This document shows, one piece after another, positions 1 to 7,572 of a DNA stretch of 33,948 nt (position 1 is the first letter of the stretch; each line of letters opens with the position of its first letter). Both the position numbers and the translations under genes were made by a program. The notes beneath the pieces were generated by a model, which ran no database searches, was not told the origin of the DNA, and was given only the letters and a program-made list of their open reading frames with translations. The stretch spans positions 1-33,948 of the forward strand of contig CANQPG010000012.1 of the NCBI GenBank assembly GCA_947625705.1, written 5' to 3'. Source of the stretch: an uncultured Peptococcaceae bacterium (GTDB taxonomy: Bacteria; Bacillota; Dehalobacteriia; UBA4068; UBA4997).

Positions 1-2
1 CG

Positions 3-494
3 GCCAAACCCGGTGTGAAAGCCGTGTTTGGGCTGGATTTTGGTTATGTGAACGACGAGACGGCGTTGTTCTGCGGTTTGGTTGATGTGGCGGCGCGGCG
101 GCTTTACGTGTTTGACGAGATATACGAAAGAGGCATGTCGAACGAGCAGATCGCGGCAGCCGTGACCCGGCGGGGATATGCCAAGGAGAAAATACGCGCC
201 GACGCGGCGGAGCCGAAGAGCATTGACCGCCTGCGCGAGCTTGGCTTATATCGCCTGCGGGCGGCCAGAAAGGGGCCGGGGAGCGTTTTGGCGGGGATCG
301 ATTATCTGCGGGATTTTGATATAATGGTGCGGCCATGCTGTCGGAATTTTTTGCGGGAGATCGGCGGCTATTGCTGGGAACGTGACCGCGAGGGGCGGTA
401 TTTGAACTATCCCCGGGACGAGAACAACCACCTGATGGACGCGATGCGGTATGCCGTATCCGATTTATTGGTGGGCGACGTGTACAGCTTCTAA
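3..494 (+). CDS. Phage terminase large subunit, C-terminal part (5' end outside window)
   Basis: This is the nuclease end of a large terminase, the motor that cuts and packages phage DNA into the prohead. The frame is open to the left edge, so the N-terminal ATPase domain lies outside the window. The visible part begins with the GLDFGY motif typical of the RNase H-like nuclease fold, whose Asp binds metal. It ends with an NNHLMDAMRYAV motif that supplies the last acidic residue of such nucleases and is common in PBSX-type terminases. The portal gene follows 107 bp downstream, the usual packaging order. Family assignment rests on motif recognition; the exact subfamily is inferred. Confidence 0.88.
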   Translation, partial: AKPGVKAVFGLDFGYVNDETALFCGLVDVAARRLYVFDEIYERGMSNEQIAAAVTRRGYAKEKIRADAAEPKSIDRLRELGLYRLRAARKGPGSVLAGIDYLRDFDIMVRPCCRNFLREIGGYCWERDREGRYLNYPRDENNHLMDAMRYAVSDLLVGDVYSF

Positions 495-546
495 TGTGTC
501 GTGGAATGTCCGGCCGATAATGTGGTAATATGGCAGTGTCAGAAAG

Positions 547-572
547 AGGGCGGCAATGAGCCGTCTTTTTTT
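547..572 (+). terminator. Terminator-like hairpin between terminase and portal genes
   Basis: AGGGCGGC (547-554) pairs with GCCGTCTT (560-567), including two G-T pairs, across an AATGA loop, and a run of T follows. This looks like a weak intrinsic terminator or attenuator inside the late operon. No experimental support is available from sequence alone. Confidence 0.5.
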
Positions 573-601
573 CTGCCCAAAAACAGATGGGAGGAATGAT
601 A

Positions 602-2050
602 ATGCGGAGTTTTCGGGAGATATGCGAAAATTTGCGGCGCGGGCTGCCGCCGCGTTTGCCGGGGGAGCGCGCCCCGGGCGATTTGCAGATCATGGAATGG
701 GAGCTGGCGCGGTGGCTGGGCGGCGCGGCGCGGGAGCGTATGCTTTGCGGCGAGGCTTATTTTGCCGGCGAGCATGACATTTTGCAGCGCGAGCGCACGG
801 TGATCGGGCGGGGCGGGCAGCAAGAGGTCGTCCGCAACCTGCCGAACAATCGGCTGGTGAACAATCAATACGGCAAGCTGGTGAACCAGAAAGCGGATTA
901 CCTTTTGGGGCAGCCGATCAGCTGGGAGGTGGCAGACGCCGGCTTTGACGCGGCGTTGAAGCGGGTTTTTGACCGGCGCTTTATGCGGCAGCTGAAACGG
1001 CTGGGCAAGATCTGCTATAACGAGGGGATCGCCTGGCTTTACCCTTATATTGACGGCGAGGGGGCGCTGCGTTTCCGGAGCTTCCCCGGGTATGAGATAC
1101 TGCCGTTTTGGGCGGACGCCGAGCACAGCCGCCTGGAATGTGCGCTGCGCTTTTATCAGCTGGAAAGCTGGGAGAATGGCGCGGCGCGTCTGATCGACAT
1201 GGTGGAGATTTTTGACCTCTCCGGCGTACACCGCTTCCGTTATGTGCAGGGGAAGCTGATCCCGGAGGACGCCTGCCACCATGCGTATCTGATCCACAAG
1301 CTGGCGGACGGGAGCTTTGAGCGGGTGAATTGGAGCAGGGTTCCGCTGATACCCTTTAAACTGAACGAGCGCGAGCAGCCGCTTTTGCTGCGCGTTAAAG
1401 GCTTACAGGACGCGCTGAACCAGGCGCTTTCGCAGTTTCAGAACGCCCTGGAGGAGGACGCGCACAACACGGTTTTGGTCATCAAAAATTATGACGGCAC
1501 CGATCTGGACGAGTTCCGCCACAATCTGGCCGCCTACGGGGCGGTTAAGGTGAAAACGGTGGACGGCGCGGGCGGCGGTATCGACACGCTTTCCATCAAT
1601 GTGGACGCGGCGAATTTTGAGGCCGTTATCAAGCTTTTGAAGGACGCCATCATTGAAAACGGCATGGGCTTTGACGCCAAGCTGGAAAAGGGCTACCGCG
1701 CGGCCAACGAGCTGAACATCAAATCGATGTACAGCGACATTACGCTGGACGCCAACGACTTTGAGGCGGAATTGCAGGCGGCGTTTGAGGACTTGCTGTG
1801 GTTTGTTAAGGTTTATTTGTTCAACACCGGGCAGGGCGATTACATGAACGAGGGCTGGCGGCTGATCTTTAACCGCGACATTATGGTGGACGAGAGCGAG
1901 GTCATCGAAAACTGCGTGAAATCGCAGGGCTTGCTTTCCACCGCGGCTATCGTGGCGCAGCACCCCTGGGTGAACGACGTGGGCGGCGAGCTTGAGCGTA
2001 TCCGGGCTGAGCGGAGCGAACAGGCGCCGGCGGCGGGAGATGAGGAATGA
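602..2050 (+). CDS. Phage portal protein (SPP1 gp6-like)
   Basis: The portal forms the dodecameric ring at one capsid vertex through which DNA enters and to which the tail joins. The protein is about 482 residues, normal for SPP1 gp6-like portals. It shows the family's N-terminal pattern: a lead-in helix, then NNRLVNNQYGKLVNQKADYL, which precedes the wing region. The C-terminal part has the long helical stretch and the RLIFNRDIMVDESEVIENC segment. ATG 602 is preferred because the GGGAGGA at 589-595 sits six bases before it; ATG 587 and 596 overlap that site. The stop overlaps the next start (ATGA), so the two genes are translationally coupled. Confidence 0.88.
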   Translation: MRSFREICENLRRGLPPRLPGERAPGDLQIMEWELARWLGGAARERMLCGEAYFAGEHDILQRERTVIGRGGQQEVVRNLPNNRLVNNQYGKLVNQKADYLLGQPISWEVADAGFDAALKRVFDRRFMRQLKRLGKICYNEGIAWLYPYIDGEGALRFRSFPGYEILPFWADAEHSRLECALRFYQLESWENGAARLIDMVEIFDLSGVHRFRYVQGKLIPEDACHHAYLIHKLADGSFERVNWSRVPLIPFKLNEREQPLLLRVKGLQDALNQALSQFQNALEEDAHNTVLVIKNYDGTDLDEFRHNLAAYGAVKVKTVDGAGGGIDTLSINVDAANFEAVIKLLKDAIIENGMGFDAKLEKGYRAANELNIKSMYSDITLDANDFEAELQAAFEDLLWFVKVYLFNTGQGDYMNEGWRLIFNRDIMVDESEVIENCVKSQGLLSTAAIVAQHPWVNDVGGELERIRAERSEQAPAAGDEE

Positions 2051-3015
2051 GCGCGATGCGGGTGCAGGTTATTATCAAATGCTCTAATGGGAAATCGGGC
2101 GGCTGGCTGGAGCCTGCTTTGCTGGATAAGCCGACCCTGACCCGGGCGGCCAACGCGGCGGCGGTTTTGGAGGCCAGCGTGGTGAAAGCGGGCGATCTGA
2201 GCTTTGACGAGGGCGCCGAAATAAAGCTGCTCTGCGACGGGGCGGAGGTGTTTTCCGGACGGGTGTTTACCAAGAGCCGCACCAGACCGGAAATTATCAA
2301 TATCCGCGCGTATGACGAGCTGCGTTATTTACAGAACCGCGACTGCTGCAGCTTTACCAATGCCACACCGGGGAATATGCTGCGGCAGATCGCCGGTGTG
2401 CTGGACTTGCCGCTGGGCGATGTGGCCGACTGCGGGTATCGCTTTACGGCCAAGGTTTATGACAACCGGCGCTATATTGACATGCTGGCCGACGTGCTCT
2501 CGGACGTTTTGCGCGCCAAAAGCAAGCATTATTTTGTGCTGGCCGAAAAGGGCAAGCTGTGTCTGCGCGACTGCCGGGAGATGATGGTGGACTGCGTGAT
2601 GGCGCTGCCGAATTTCAGCGGGTACAGTTATTTGACCACGCTGGACGAGGGCTATGCCAACCGCGTGAAGGTGATCTACGAGGACAAGCGCAAGGGCCTG
2701 CGCCGGGAATATCCGGCGGAAAACCGGACGGACATCAAGCGCTTCGGCGTTTTGCAGTATGTTTCGAAGAACGCTTCGGCCAACCGGCAGACCAGAGCGC
2801 TGGCGGACAGCCTGCTTAAGGAGATGAACCGCCGCGGCGAGCGGCTTTCGGTGCGTGGGGCGCCGGGCGACCTGCGCGTACGCGGCGGCGCGATGGTGCG
2901 GGTGAATTTGAACCTGGGCGACCGCATCGTGAACGATTGGGCGCTGGTGCAAAGCGCCCGGCACACGTTCTTGGGCGGGCATTGTCTGATGGACCTGGAT
3001 TTGGAGCTTATATGA
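2047..3015 (+). CDS. Phage tail hub/baseplate protein, XkdQ/YqbQ-like
   Basis: The 322-residue protein resembles XkdQ/YqbQ of PBSX-type phages, the hub protein that closes the tail tube and joins it to the baseplate. Recognisable features are an N-terminal beta-rich domain ending in FSGRVFTKSRT, the IRAYDELRYLQNRD segment typical of hub proteins (a GP27/late-control-D-like fold), and a C-terminal OB-like region. In PBSX-like phages this gene lies after the tape-measure gene. Here it directly follows the portal, overlapping its stop by 4 bp. That position is abnormal and marks the start of a displaced tail block. Confidence 0.8.
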   Translation: MSAMRVQVIIKCSNGKSGGWLEPALLDKPTLTRAANAAAVLEASVVKAGDLSFDEGAEIKLLCDGAEVFSGRVFTKSRTRPEIINIRAYDELRYLQNRDCCSFTNATPGNMLRQIAGVLDLPLGDVADCGYRFTAKVYDNRRYIDMLADVLSDVLRAKSKHYFVLAEKGKLCLRDCREMMVDCVMALPNFSGYSYLTTLDEGYANRVKVIYEDKRKGLRREYPAENRTDIKRFGVLQYVSKNASANRQTRALADSLLKEMNRRGERLSVRGAPGDLRVRGGAMVRVNLNLGDRIVNDWALVQSARHTFLGGHCLMDLDLELI

Positions 3016-3023
3016 GGTGAGAA

Positions 3024-3458
3024 ATGTATCATTTTTTTCTGGGAGAAATGGAGCTGCCGCTGGCACCGGAGAAATACGCCCTGCGGCTGCCCAAAAAGAG
3101 CGAGGTTTTGACGCTGGCCGACGGGCATGAGGTGGTTTTGAACCGACCCTGCGGGCTGCGCGAGATCAGCTTTGAAATGCTGCTGCCGTATTTTACCGAG
3201 TCGCCCCTGTTGAAGGACGGGATCAAGGTTTACCGCCCGATCCATTATCTGAACGAGCTTGCTGTTTGGGCGAAAAGCGGCGAGGCCAGGCGGCTGATCA
3301 TTTATCGGACGCTGCCCAGCGGCGAGGAGATATTCAACACCAATATGCCGGTGATTTTGGAGAGCTATCAGGTGTTGGAGGCGGCCGATTTGGGGTTTGA
3401 CGTGAAAGTGGCGGTAAACCTGCGTGAATATGCCGCCCCCGTGACCAGGCGGTATTAG
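3024..3458 (+). CDS. Short XkdP-like tail protein lacking a LysM domain
   Basis: The protein begins MYHFFLGEMELPLAPEKY and contains ISFEMLLPYF and a middle segment RTLPSGEEIFNTNMPV. All are hallmarks of the N-terminal domain of XkdP-type tail proteins that sit next to the hub. It ends soon after FDVKVAVNLREY at 144 residues. Many relatives are longer (around 220) and end in a peptidoglycan-binding LysM domain, which is absent here. ATG 3024 has a GAGGTGAG Shine-Dalgarno that also includes the hub gene stop codon. The gene is probably needed for tail-tip assembly; the role is inferred from family and neighbours. Confidence 0.75.
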   Translation: MYHFFLGEMELPLAPEKYALRLPKKSEVLTLADGHEVVLNRPCGLREISFEMLLPYFTESPLLKDGIKVYRPIHYLNELAVWAKSGEARRLIIYRTLPSGEEIFNTNMPVILESYQVLEAADLGFDVKVAVNLREYAAPVTRRY

Positions 3459-3476
3459 GCGAGAGGGGGGTTGGCT

Positions 3477-3821
3477 ATGGACGCATATGGCGGGCTGGCC
3501 GAGGTGCTGCTGCGCTTAGCGGAGCGGGGCATAGAGGCGGTGGACGGCGTGAGCTTTGCCTTTGGCGAAGTGGTGCGCGGCGAGGGACTGACCGTGCAGC
3601 TGGAATCGCGCCTGATACTGCCGGCCGACGTGTTGGTTTTGACCGACCCGGTGATCGAGAGCGCGGAGCCGATTTTGGACGAGGACGAAAAGCCGACCGG
3701 GACTTATCATGTTATCAGTAAGTTAGGGATCGGCGACCGCGTGCTGCTGGCCAAGATGCAGGGCGGACAATACTACGTGATATTGAGCAAATGCTATGCG
3801 GTGGAGAGTGATGCAACGTGA
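3477..3821 (+). CDS. DUF2577 / XkdR-like baseplate protein
   Basis: The 114-residue protein matches the DUF2577 (XkdR) pattern: an N-terminal helix, then FGEVVRGEGLTVQLESRLILPADVLVLT, and a short beta-rich C-terminus ending GDRVLLAKMQGGQYYVILSK. XkdR-type proteins are small OB-fold-like baseplate components of contractile phage tails. ATG 3477 is chosen because GAGAGGGGGG (3461-3470) sits at the right distance; the in-frame TTG at 3471 is too close to it. The next gene overlaps the stop (GTGA). Confidence 0.75.
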   Translation: MDAYGGLAEVLLRLAERGIEAVDGVSFAFGEVVRGEGLTVQLESRLILPADVLVLTDPVIESAEPILDEDEKPTGTYHVISKLGIGDRVLLAKMQGGQYYVILSKCYAVESDAT

Positions 3822-4678
3822 GAGCGATGAATGAGGCGCTCCTGGGGGACGCGGCCTTTTGGCTGGAGGAGACATTGGCGCTGGCGGAACAGATCGCCGC
3901 AAATCTGCCCCGGTTTGGGCAGGACGAGACAGCGGAAGCTGTGGCGGCAGGCGAGGCAGCGCTGTTTACGGCGAATGAATTCCCGGCGGGGGAGCCGGCG
4001 ATGAGCGCGGCGCCGGGTGAGCCTTTTACACCCGCGGCAGCCGGCAAACGGCGTGAGCGCAAGCCGGCAAGCGGCGCGGCGGCAGGCTTTGACCGCGAGC
4101 GGCGACCGGAGATCAGCCCCGGCGCAACGCATATTCTGCGGCGGCAGCGGGAGCAGGCAGCAGATTTGCCGGTGAGCGGGACACCACAGCAGCGGGCGGA
4201 CGTGCCGCAGTTAGATGTGACCGCGGCGGCGCCTGATTTGCGGAGTGAATGGACGGAAGCGGAGCCTATGCAGGAAGCGTTGCTAACGCATACGGCGGAA
4301 ACTCTGCCGGAAGCCAAGCGGGAGAGCGAACTTTTGTTTGAACCGGAGCTGGCGGCGGGGGAGGTTATTTTTTCCCCGGTGGTTTGGGGGCTGACGGAGG
4401 AAGCGGGAGCGGCGGCGGACGGCGCACCGGAAACCCCGGATATTTGGCCGGGAGCTGAGTTAGACGAGACGGCGGCGGTAAGCCAAGCGGCGGCGGGTAT
4501 AAGCCGGGTCATGCGGCAGTCGGCGGACGTGACTGAAACCGCCGTACCGCGCTTGGCAGATAGCCGGGCGGTTTTTAAAGAGGACGCGCCGGTGGATATT
4601 GACGAGCTGGCGAAGCAGGTGGCCGAGCGTTTGCGGGAGCGGTTGGAGATCATGTTACAGAGCAGGCCGTTTGTGTGA
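3818..4678 (+). CDS. Unrecognised Ala/Glu/Pro-rich phage protein
   Basis: I do not recognise a family. The 286-residue product has a short helical N-terminus (ALLGDAAFWLEETLALAEQI), a long low-complexity middle rich in Ala, Glu, Pro and Gly that is probably disordered, and a C-terminal amphipathic helix (IDELAKQVAERLRERLEIML). No membrane segment or signal peptide is visible. It starts with GTG at 3818 overlapping the DUF2577 stop; ATG 3827 is an alternative. The reading frame is intact, and its position between a baseplate gene and the tail chaperone gene suggests a tail role. It could be a divergent short tape-measure or tail-length protein, but it lacks the hydrophobic segments these usually have. 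Confidence 0.6.
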   Translation: MRAMNEALLGDAAFWLEETLALAEQIAANLPRFGQDETAEAVAAGEAALFTANEFPAGEPAMSAAPGEPFTPAAAGKRRERKPASGAAAGFDRERRPEISPGATHILRRQREQAADLPVSGTPQQRADVPQLDVTAAAPDLRSEWTEAEPMQEALLTHTAETLPEAKRESELLFEPELAAGEVIFSPVVWGLTEEAGAAADGAPETPDIWPGAELDETAAVSQAAAGISRVMRQSADVTETAVPRLADSRAVFKEDAPVDIDELAKQVAERLRERLEIMLQSRPFV

Positions 4679-4703
4679 CGGTTTTTGATGGGAGGTGAGC
4701 GGA

Positions 4704-5111
4704 ATGGCGCATGAGTTGGCGGCCTTTTTGGCCGAGAATACGCGGCGGGACAACCTGAAAGTGGCGGTTTCGGCGCGGTTTAAGGACGCCGACGGCGCGC
4801 CCGTGCTGTGGGAGCTGCGCCCGCTTTCGGCGGGGGATATGCAGGAGCTTTTGGCGGCGGGCGACGCCGCGGCGGAGTTTGGCGGCAAGGGCAGGCGGCA
4901 GCAGGACTTGCTGTTGGCGCTGCTGGCCAAATCCGTCGTGACGCCGGATCTGACGGCGGCGGCATTGCAGGACAGCTATGGCGTGATGGGGGCGGAGCAG
5001 CTTTTGCTGGCGATGTTATCGCCGGGAGAGTTCCGCGCTCTGGAGCGGGCGTTTGCCTCGCTTAATTTGGACAATGGCCTTGCCGAGCTTACGGATAAGG
5101 CAAAAAACTGA
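4704..5111 (+). CDS. XkdN-like phage tail assembly chaperone (G-type)
   Basis: The 135-residue protein resembles XkdN/YqbN. It has a short N-terminal helix, a beta-strand pair with the VLWELRPLSAGDMQELL segment, then helices ending in DLTAAALQDSYGVMGAEQLLLAMLSPGEFRALERAF. Such proteins coat and hold the tape-measure protein while the tail tube forms. ATG 4704 follows GGGAGGTGAG. Its last sense codons form a perfect slippery heptamer just before the stop, so a fraction of ribosomes should make a longer product. Usually the tape-measure gene comes next; here the scaffold gene does. Confidence 0.8.
   Translation: MAHELAAFLAENTRRDNLKVAVSARFKDADGAPVLWELRPLSAGDMQELLAAGDAAAEFGGKGRRQQDLLLALLAKSVVTPDLTAAALQDSYGVMGAEQLLLAMLSPGEFRALERAFASLNLDNGLAELTDKAKN
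5102..5108 (+). promoter_or_regulatory. Programmed -1 ribosomal frameshift site (A AAA AAC)
   Basis: The heptamer A AAA AAC is in the correct register of the chaperone gene: its last two codons are AAA AAC, followed at once by TGA (5109-5111). Slipping back one base bypasses the stop and continues in a frame open to 5281. The layout matches the conserved tail-gene frameshift of dsDNA phages, known from lambda G/GT. Confidence 0.8.
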
Positions 5112-5281
5112 TCAAGACCGGCGGCCGGGAGGTGCAGACGGCGCTTTGCTGCCTGCTGCGCTGGGGCTGGACGCCGGGGCAGTTTTTACAGCTTGCCCCG
5201 GCGGAGCGAGCCTTTGTGACCGCCGGTCTGATCTGGGAGAAGGAGCAGCGGGCAGCGCGTGGACGTCACAAGCGAGGGTGA
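5108..5281 (+). CDS. -1 frame extension of tail chaperone (T-like domain)
   Basis: After the slip, the frame reads LIKTGGREVQTALCCLLRWG and continues for 57 codons to TGA at 5279-5281, ending in Lys/Arg-rich residues. The core WTPGQFLQLAPAERAFVTAG looks like the short helical T-type extensions of phage tail chaperones. There is no good independent start or Shine-Dalgarno, so it is probably made only as a fusion to the upstream protein (about 190 residues in total). It is too short for ordinary ORF calling. Confidence 0.7.
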   Translation: MIKTGGREVQTALCCLLRWGWTPGQFLQLAPAERAFVTAGLIWEKEQRAARGRHKRG

Positions 5282-5366
5282 GGGCGTTTGGCGCGGCCGG
5301 CCGCAGAAAAATGCCGCCGGTATGGCGGGGTATAAATGGCGCCTATGAGCGGGAAAGGGAGGAAAC

Positions 5367-5996
5367 ATGCTGAAAGTGTTGCGAAAGCTGTTCGGTGGTG
5401 TGGTGAACGAGCATAATTACGCCGAATTTGAGCGGGAGCTTTTGAAGCGTTATGTGACCAAGAGCGATTATCAGGCAAAAGAGCAGGAGGCGCAGGCGGC
5501 GGCAGCGCGTGCGGCGGAATTGCGTGACAAGGCGGCGGCGAGCGATGAAATTGCGGCGGAGCTTACCGCGGCCAAAGCGCAGGCGACCAAGCTTAACGAT
5601 GAGCTGGCGCAGGCCAAGGCGGCATATGAGCAGGGGCTGCTGGCGGCGCGAGTTGACTGTGCCGTGGAGTGTGCGCTTTTTACCGCTGGGGCAAAGAACC
5701 GTGCGGCGGCGAAAGCCCTGCTGGATATTACCGAGCCGGCGTTTGACGGGGACGTGCTTTTGGGTTTGGACGAGCAGATCACGGCGCTGAAACAGAACCC
5801 GGAAACGGCCTTTCTGTTTGAGCGGCAGAGCTTCGGCGAGGCGGCCGACTGGATCGGTTTTATTCCGCAGGCGGCGGGCGATCTGCCGGAGGACGGCCCC
5901 CAAGGGGGCTTCCGCCTGCGTTTGCAGCGGGCGCAGGGAAACCTTGAGGCGATCCGCGTGAAGCAGGAGGCCGCTGCGAAAGGGGTATACCTCTAG
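5367..5996 (+). CDS. Phage capsid scaffold protein (GP20-like)
   Basis: The 209-residue protein is strongly helical. Residues about 35-100 are Ala/Glu/Lys-rich coiled coil, followed by a conserved-looking patch FTAGAKNRAAAKALLDI and a segment about a dozen residues long ending LDEQITALKQNPETAFLF. This is the pattern of the phage minor structural protein GP20 family, which scaffolds procapsid assembly and is later removed. Its place just before the major capsid gene fits. ATG 5367 follows GGGAGG. Confidence 0.8.
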   Translation: MLKVLRKLFGGVVNEHNYAEFERELLKRYVTKSDYQAKEQEAQAAAARAAELRDKAAASDEIAAELTAAKAQATKLNDELAQAKAAYEQGLLAARVDCAVECALFTAGAKNRAAAKALLDITEPAFDGDVLLGLDEQITALKQNPETAFLFERQSFGEAADWIGFIPQAAGDLPEDGPQGGFRLRLQRAQGNLEAIRVKQEAAAKGVYL

Positions 5997-6025
5997 GCTT
6001 TGGGACGGGATAGGCATGGGCGGCG

Positions 6026-6067
6026 GCGAGCTAGCGCGCCGGTGAAGCAGGTCAGGCGCGCCCTCGC
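6026..6067 (+). promoter_or_regulatory. Strong hairpin in major capsid leader
   Basis: GCGAG (6026-6030) plus GCGCGCC (6034-6040) pair with GGCGCGC (6055-6061) plus CTCGC (6063-6067), giving a 12-bp GC-rich stem with a 14-base loop and small bulges. No T-run follows, so it is not a standard terminator. It lies in the 155-bp gap before the capsid gene and could stabilise or process the abundant capsid mRNA; that role is inferred. Confidence 0.45.
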
Positions 6068-6151
6068 ATAGGCGGTGGCGGAGGATATGGCATTATCCCG
6101 GCAAGGGTTGGAGTTATAACGAAATAATTTATTTTTGAGGGAGGAATTTTT

Positions 6152-7132
6152 ATGGCACAAGTAACTAATGTGGGCACGGTGTGGAATTTGCCGAATTACG
6201 CGGGCGAGCTTTTTACGGCGGACGCTTTGCAGACGCCGCTGCTTTCGATGATCGGCGGGCTTTCCGGTGGGCGCCAGACGACCAATTTTGAGTTCCCGAC
6301 GGCGGTGCTCTACGATTACCCGGAGGCGACCCAGCCGGAGATCTCCGAGGAGGCTTCGGTGACCGCGCCTGCCGCGACGATGGCGGCCAGAAGCCAGGAG
6401 AGCAATGTGGTGCAGATCCATCAGGAGGTCATCAATCTGAGCTATGCCAAGCAGAGCAACACCGGACGCCTGGCCGGTCTGAACACTGCCGACCCGGCGG
6501 CGGGTTTGGCCGATGAGCGCGCGTTTCAGGTGCAGCACAAGCTGGTGAAGATCGCCCGCGACGTGGAGCACAGCTTCATTAACGGCAAGTATCAGAAAGC
6601 GACGGCAAGCAGCGTAGCCAACAAGACGCGCGGCCTGCTGGAGCTTTGCGCCGGCGGCACCACCATTGACGCCAAGGGCGCGGCCTTGAGCAAGAGCCTG
6701 CTGCAGCAGATCTTCCGCGAGATGGCGGCGGCGGGCGCTTATTTCAGCAACATGGTGATGTTTCTGCCCGCCTATCAGAAGCAGGCGCTTTCCGAAATCT
6801 ACGCGACGCAGTTTGTCGGTTCGACTTTGTTTGCCCCGGCGGAGCGCAATGTGGGCGGCCTGAATATTACCGAAATCGAGACCGACTTCTGCCGCGTGGG
6901 CGTTTGCTGGGATCGCTTTATGCCGAGCGACAGCATTTTGATCGCCGACGTGGCGCATATTGCCCCCGTCTTCCAGGCAGTGCCGGGCAAGGGCGTTTTA
7001 TTTGAGGAAGAGCTGGCCAAGACCGGCGCGGCGGACAAAATCCAGATCTACGGCCAGATCGGCCTGGCGCACGGCCCGGCTTTCCTGCACGCTTCGATTA
7101 CCGGGCTGGCGGACGGCACCGCGACCGAATAG
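6152..7132 (+). CDS. Phage major capsid protein (SU10/DUF5309-like)
   Basis: The 326-residue protein starts MAQVTNVGTVWNLPNYAGEL and has the features of the SU10-type/DUF5309 group of HK97-fold capsid proteins: an N-terminal arm, a TNFEFPTAVLYDYPEA segment, the long helix containing DERAFQVQHKLVKIARDVEHSFI (E-loop/spine region), and a C-terminal beta-rich segment. It forms the icosahedral shell. ATG 6152 follows GAGGGAGG in an unusually AT-rich leader that also holds a strong hairpin. The order scaffold then capsid is normal. Confidence 0.85.
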   Translation: MAQVTNVGTVWNLPNYAGELFTADALQTPLLSMIGGLSGGRQTTNFEFPTAVLYDYPEATQPEISEEASVTAPAATMAARSQESNVVQIHQEVINLSYAKQSNTGRLAGLNTADPAAGLADERAFQVQHKLVKIARDVEHSFINGKYQKATASSVANKTRGLLELCAGGTTIDAKGAALSKSLLQQIFREMAAAGAYFSNMVMFLPAYQKQALSEIYATQFVGSTLFAPAERNVGGLNITEIETDFCRVGVCWDRFMPSDSILIADVAHIAPVFQAVPGKGVLFEEELAKTGAADKIQIYGQIGLAHGPAFLHASITGLADGTATE

Positions 7133-7182
7133 GCCGCTGCCGCACATTGCGGCGTGGTTTTTGGACGGAGGAGGTGCTTGGC

Positions 7183-7572
7183 TTGAATAATGGATCGAAT
7201 AATGAGGAATTTTTGCGGCGTTTGAAAGAGCTGCTGGCCGGGTTTGGCTATGCCTTAGGCGAGGACGCGGACAAGCTGCTTATTGAAGCGGCAGCGGCGG
7301 CGGAGAGGCAGCTTTCGGCGCAGTTAGGTGAGACGGCGCAGGAGGCAATGCCTGCGGCCAAGCTGGACTTGGCGGCGGCGCTGTACCTTAGGGGTGAGGC
7401 GTATCAGGCGGGCGCAGAGGCGGCAGGCGGCGTGAAAGCGGTCACGATGGGCGACGTAGCCCTGACGTTTGATGAAGAGGGTACGGCTGCCGGCCGCCGT
7501 TTGCAGCTTTCTGACGAGTTATACAGGAGCGCGATGGTGCAGATCGCGGGCGAGCGGGGTGTGCAATGGTAG
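7183..7572 (+). CDS. Phage head-tail connector protein (putative)
   Basis: The roughly 129-residue helical protein follows the capsid gene, the usual place for the DNA-packaging/head-tail adaptor (gp6-like). It has several Ala-rich helices, a typical LAAALYLRGEAYQAGAE helix and a short strand pair VTMGDVALTF. TTG 7183 is the likely start: GGAGGAGG (7167-7174) lies eight bases before it, while the earlier in-frame starts overlap or precede that site. The stop overlaps the next start (ATGGTAG). The assignment is positional plus general similarity. Confidence 0.6.
   Translation: MNNGSNNEEFLRRLKELLAGFGYALGEDADKLLIEAAAAAERQLSAQLGETAQEAMPAAKLDLAAALYLRGEAYQAGAEAAGGVKAVTMGDVALTFDEEGTAAGRRLQLSDELYRSAMVQIAGERGVQW

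Noticed and set aside
539-1297. Long minus-strand ORFs opposite the phage genes
   Set aside because: They are mirror frames of strongly coding GC-rich genes, with no ribosome sites or recognisable domains. The same applies to similar frames opposite rarA, rluD, apgM and the adhesin.
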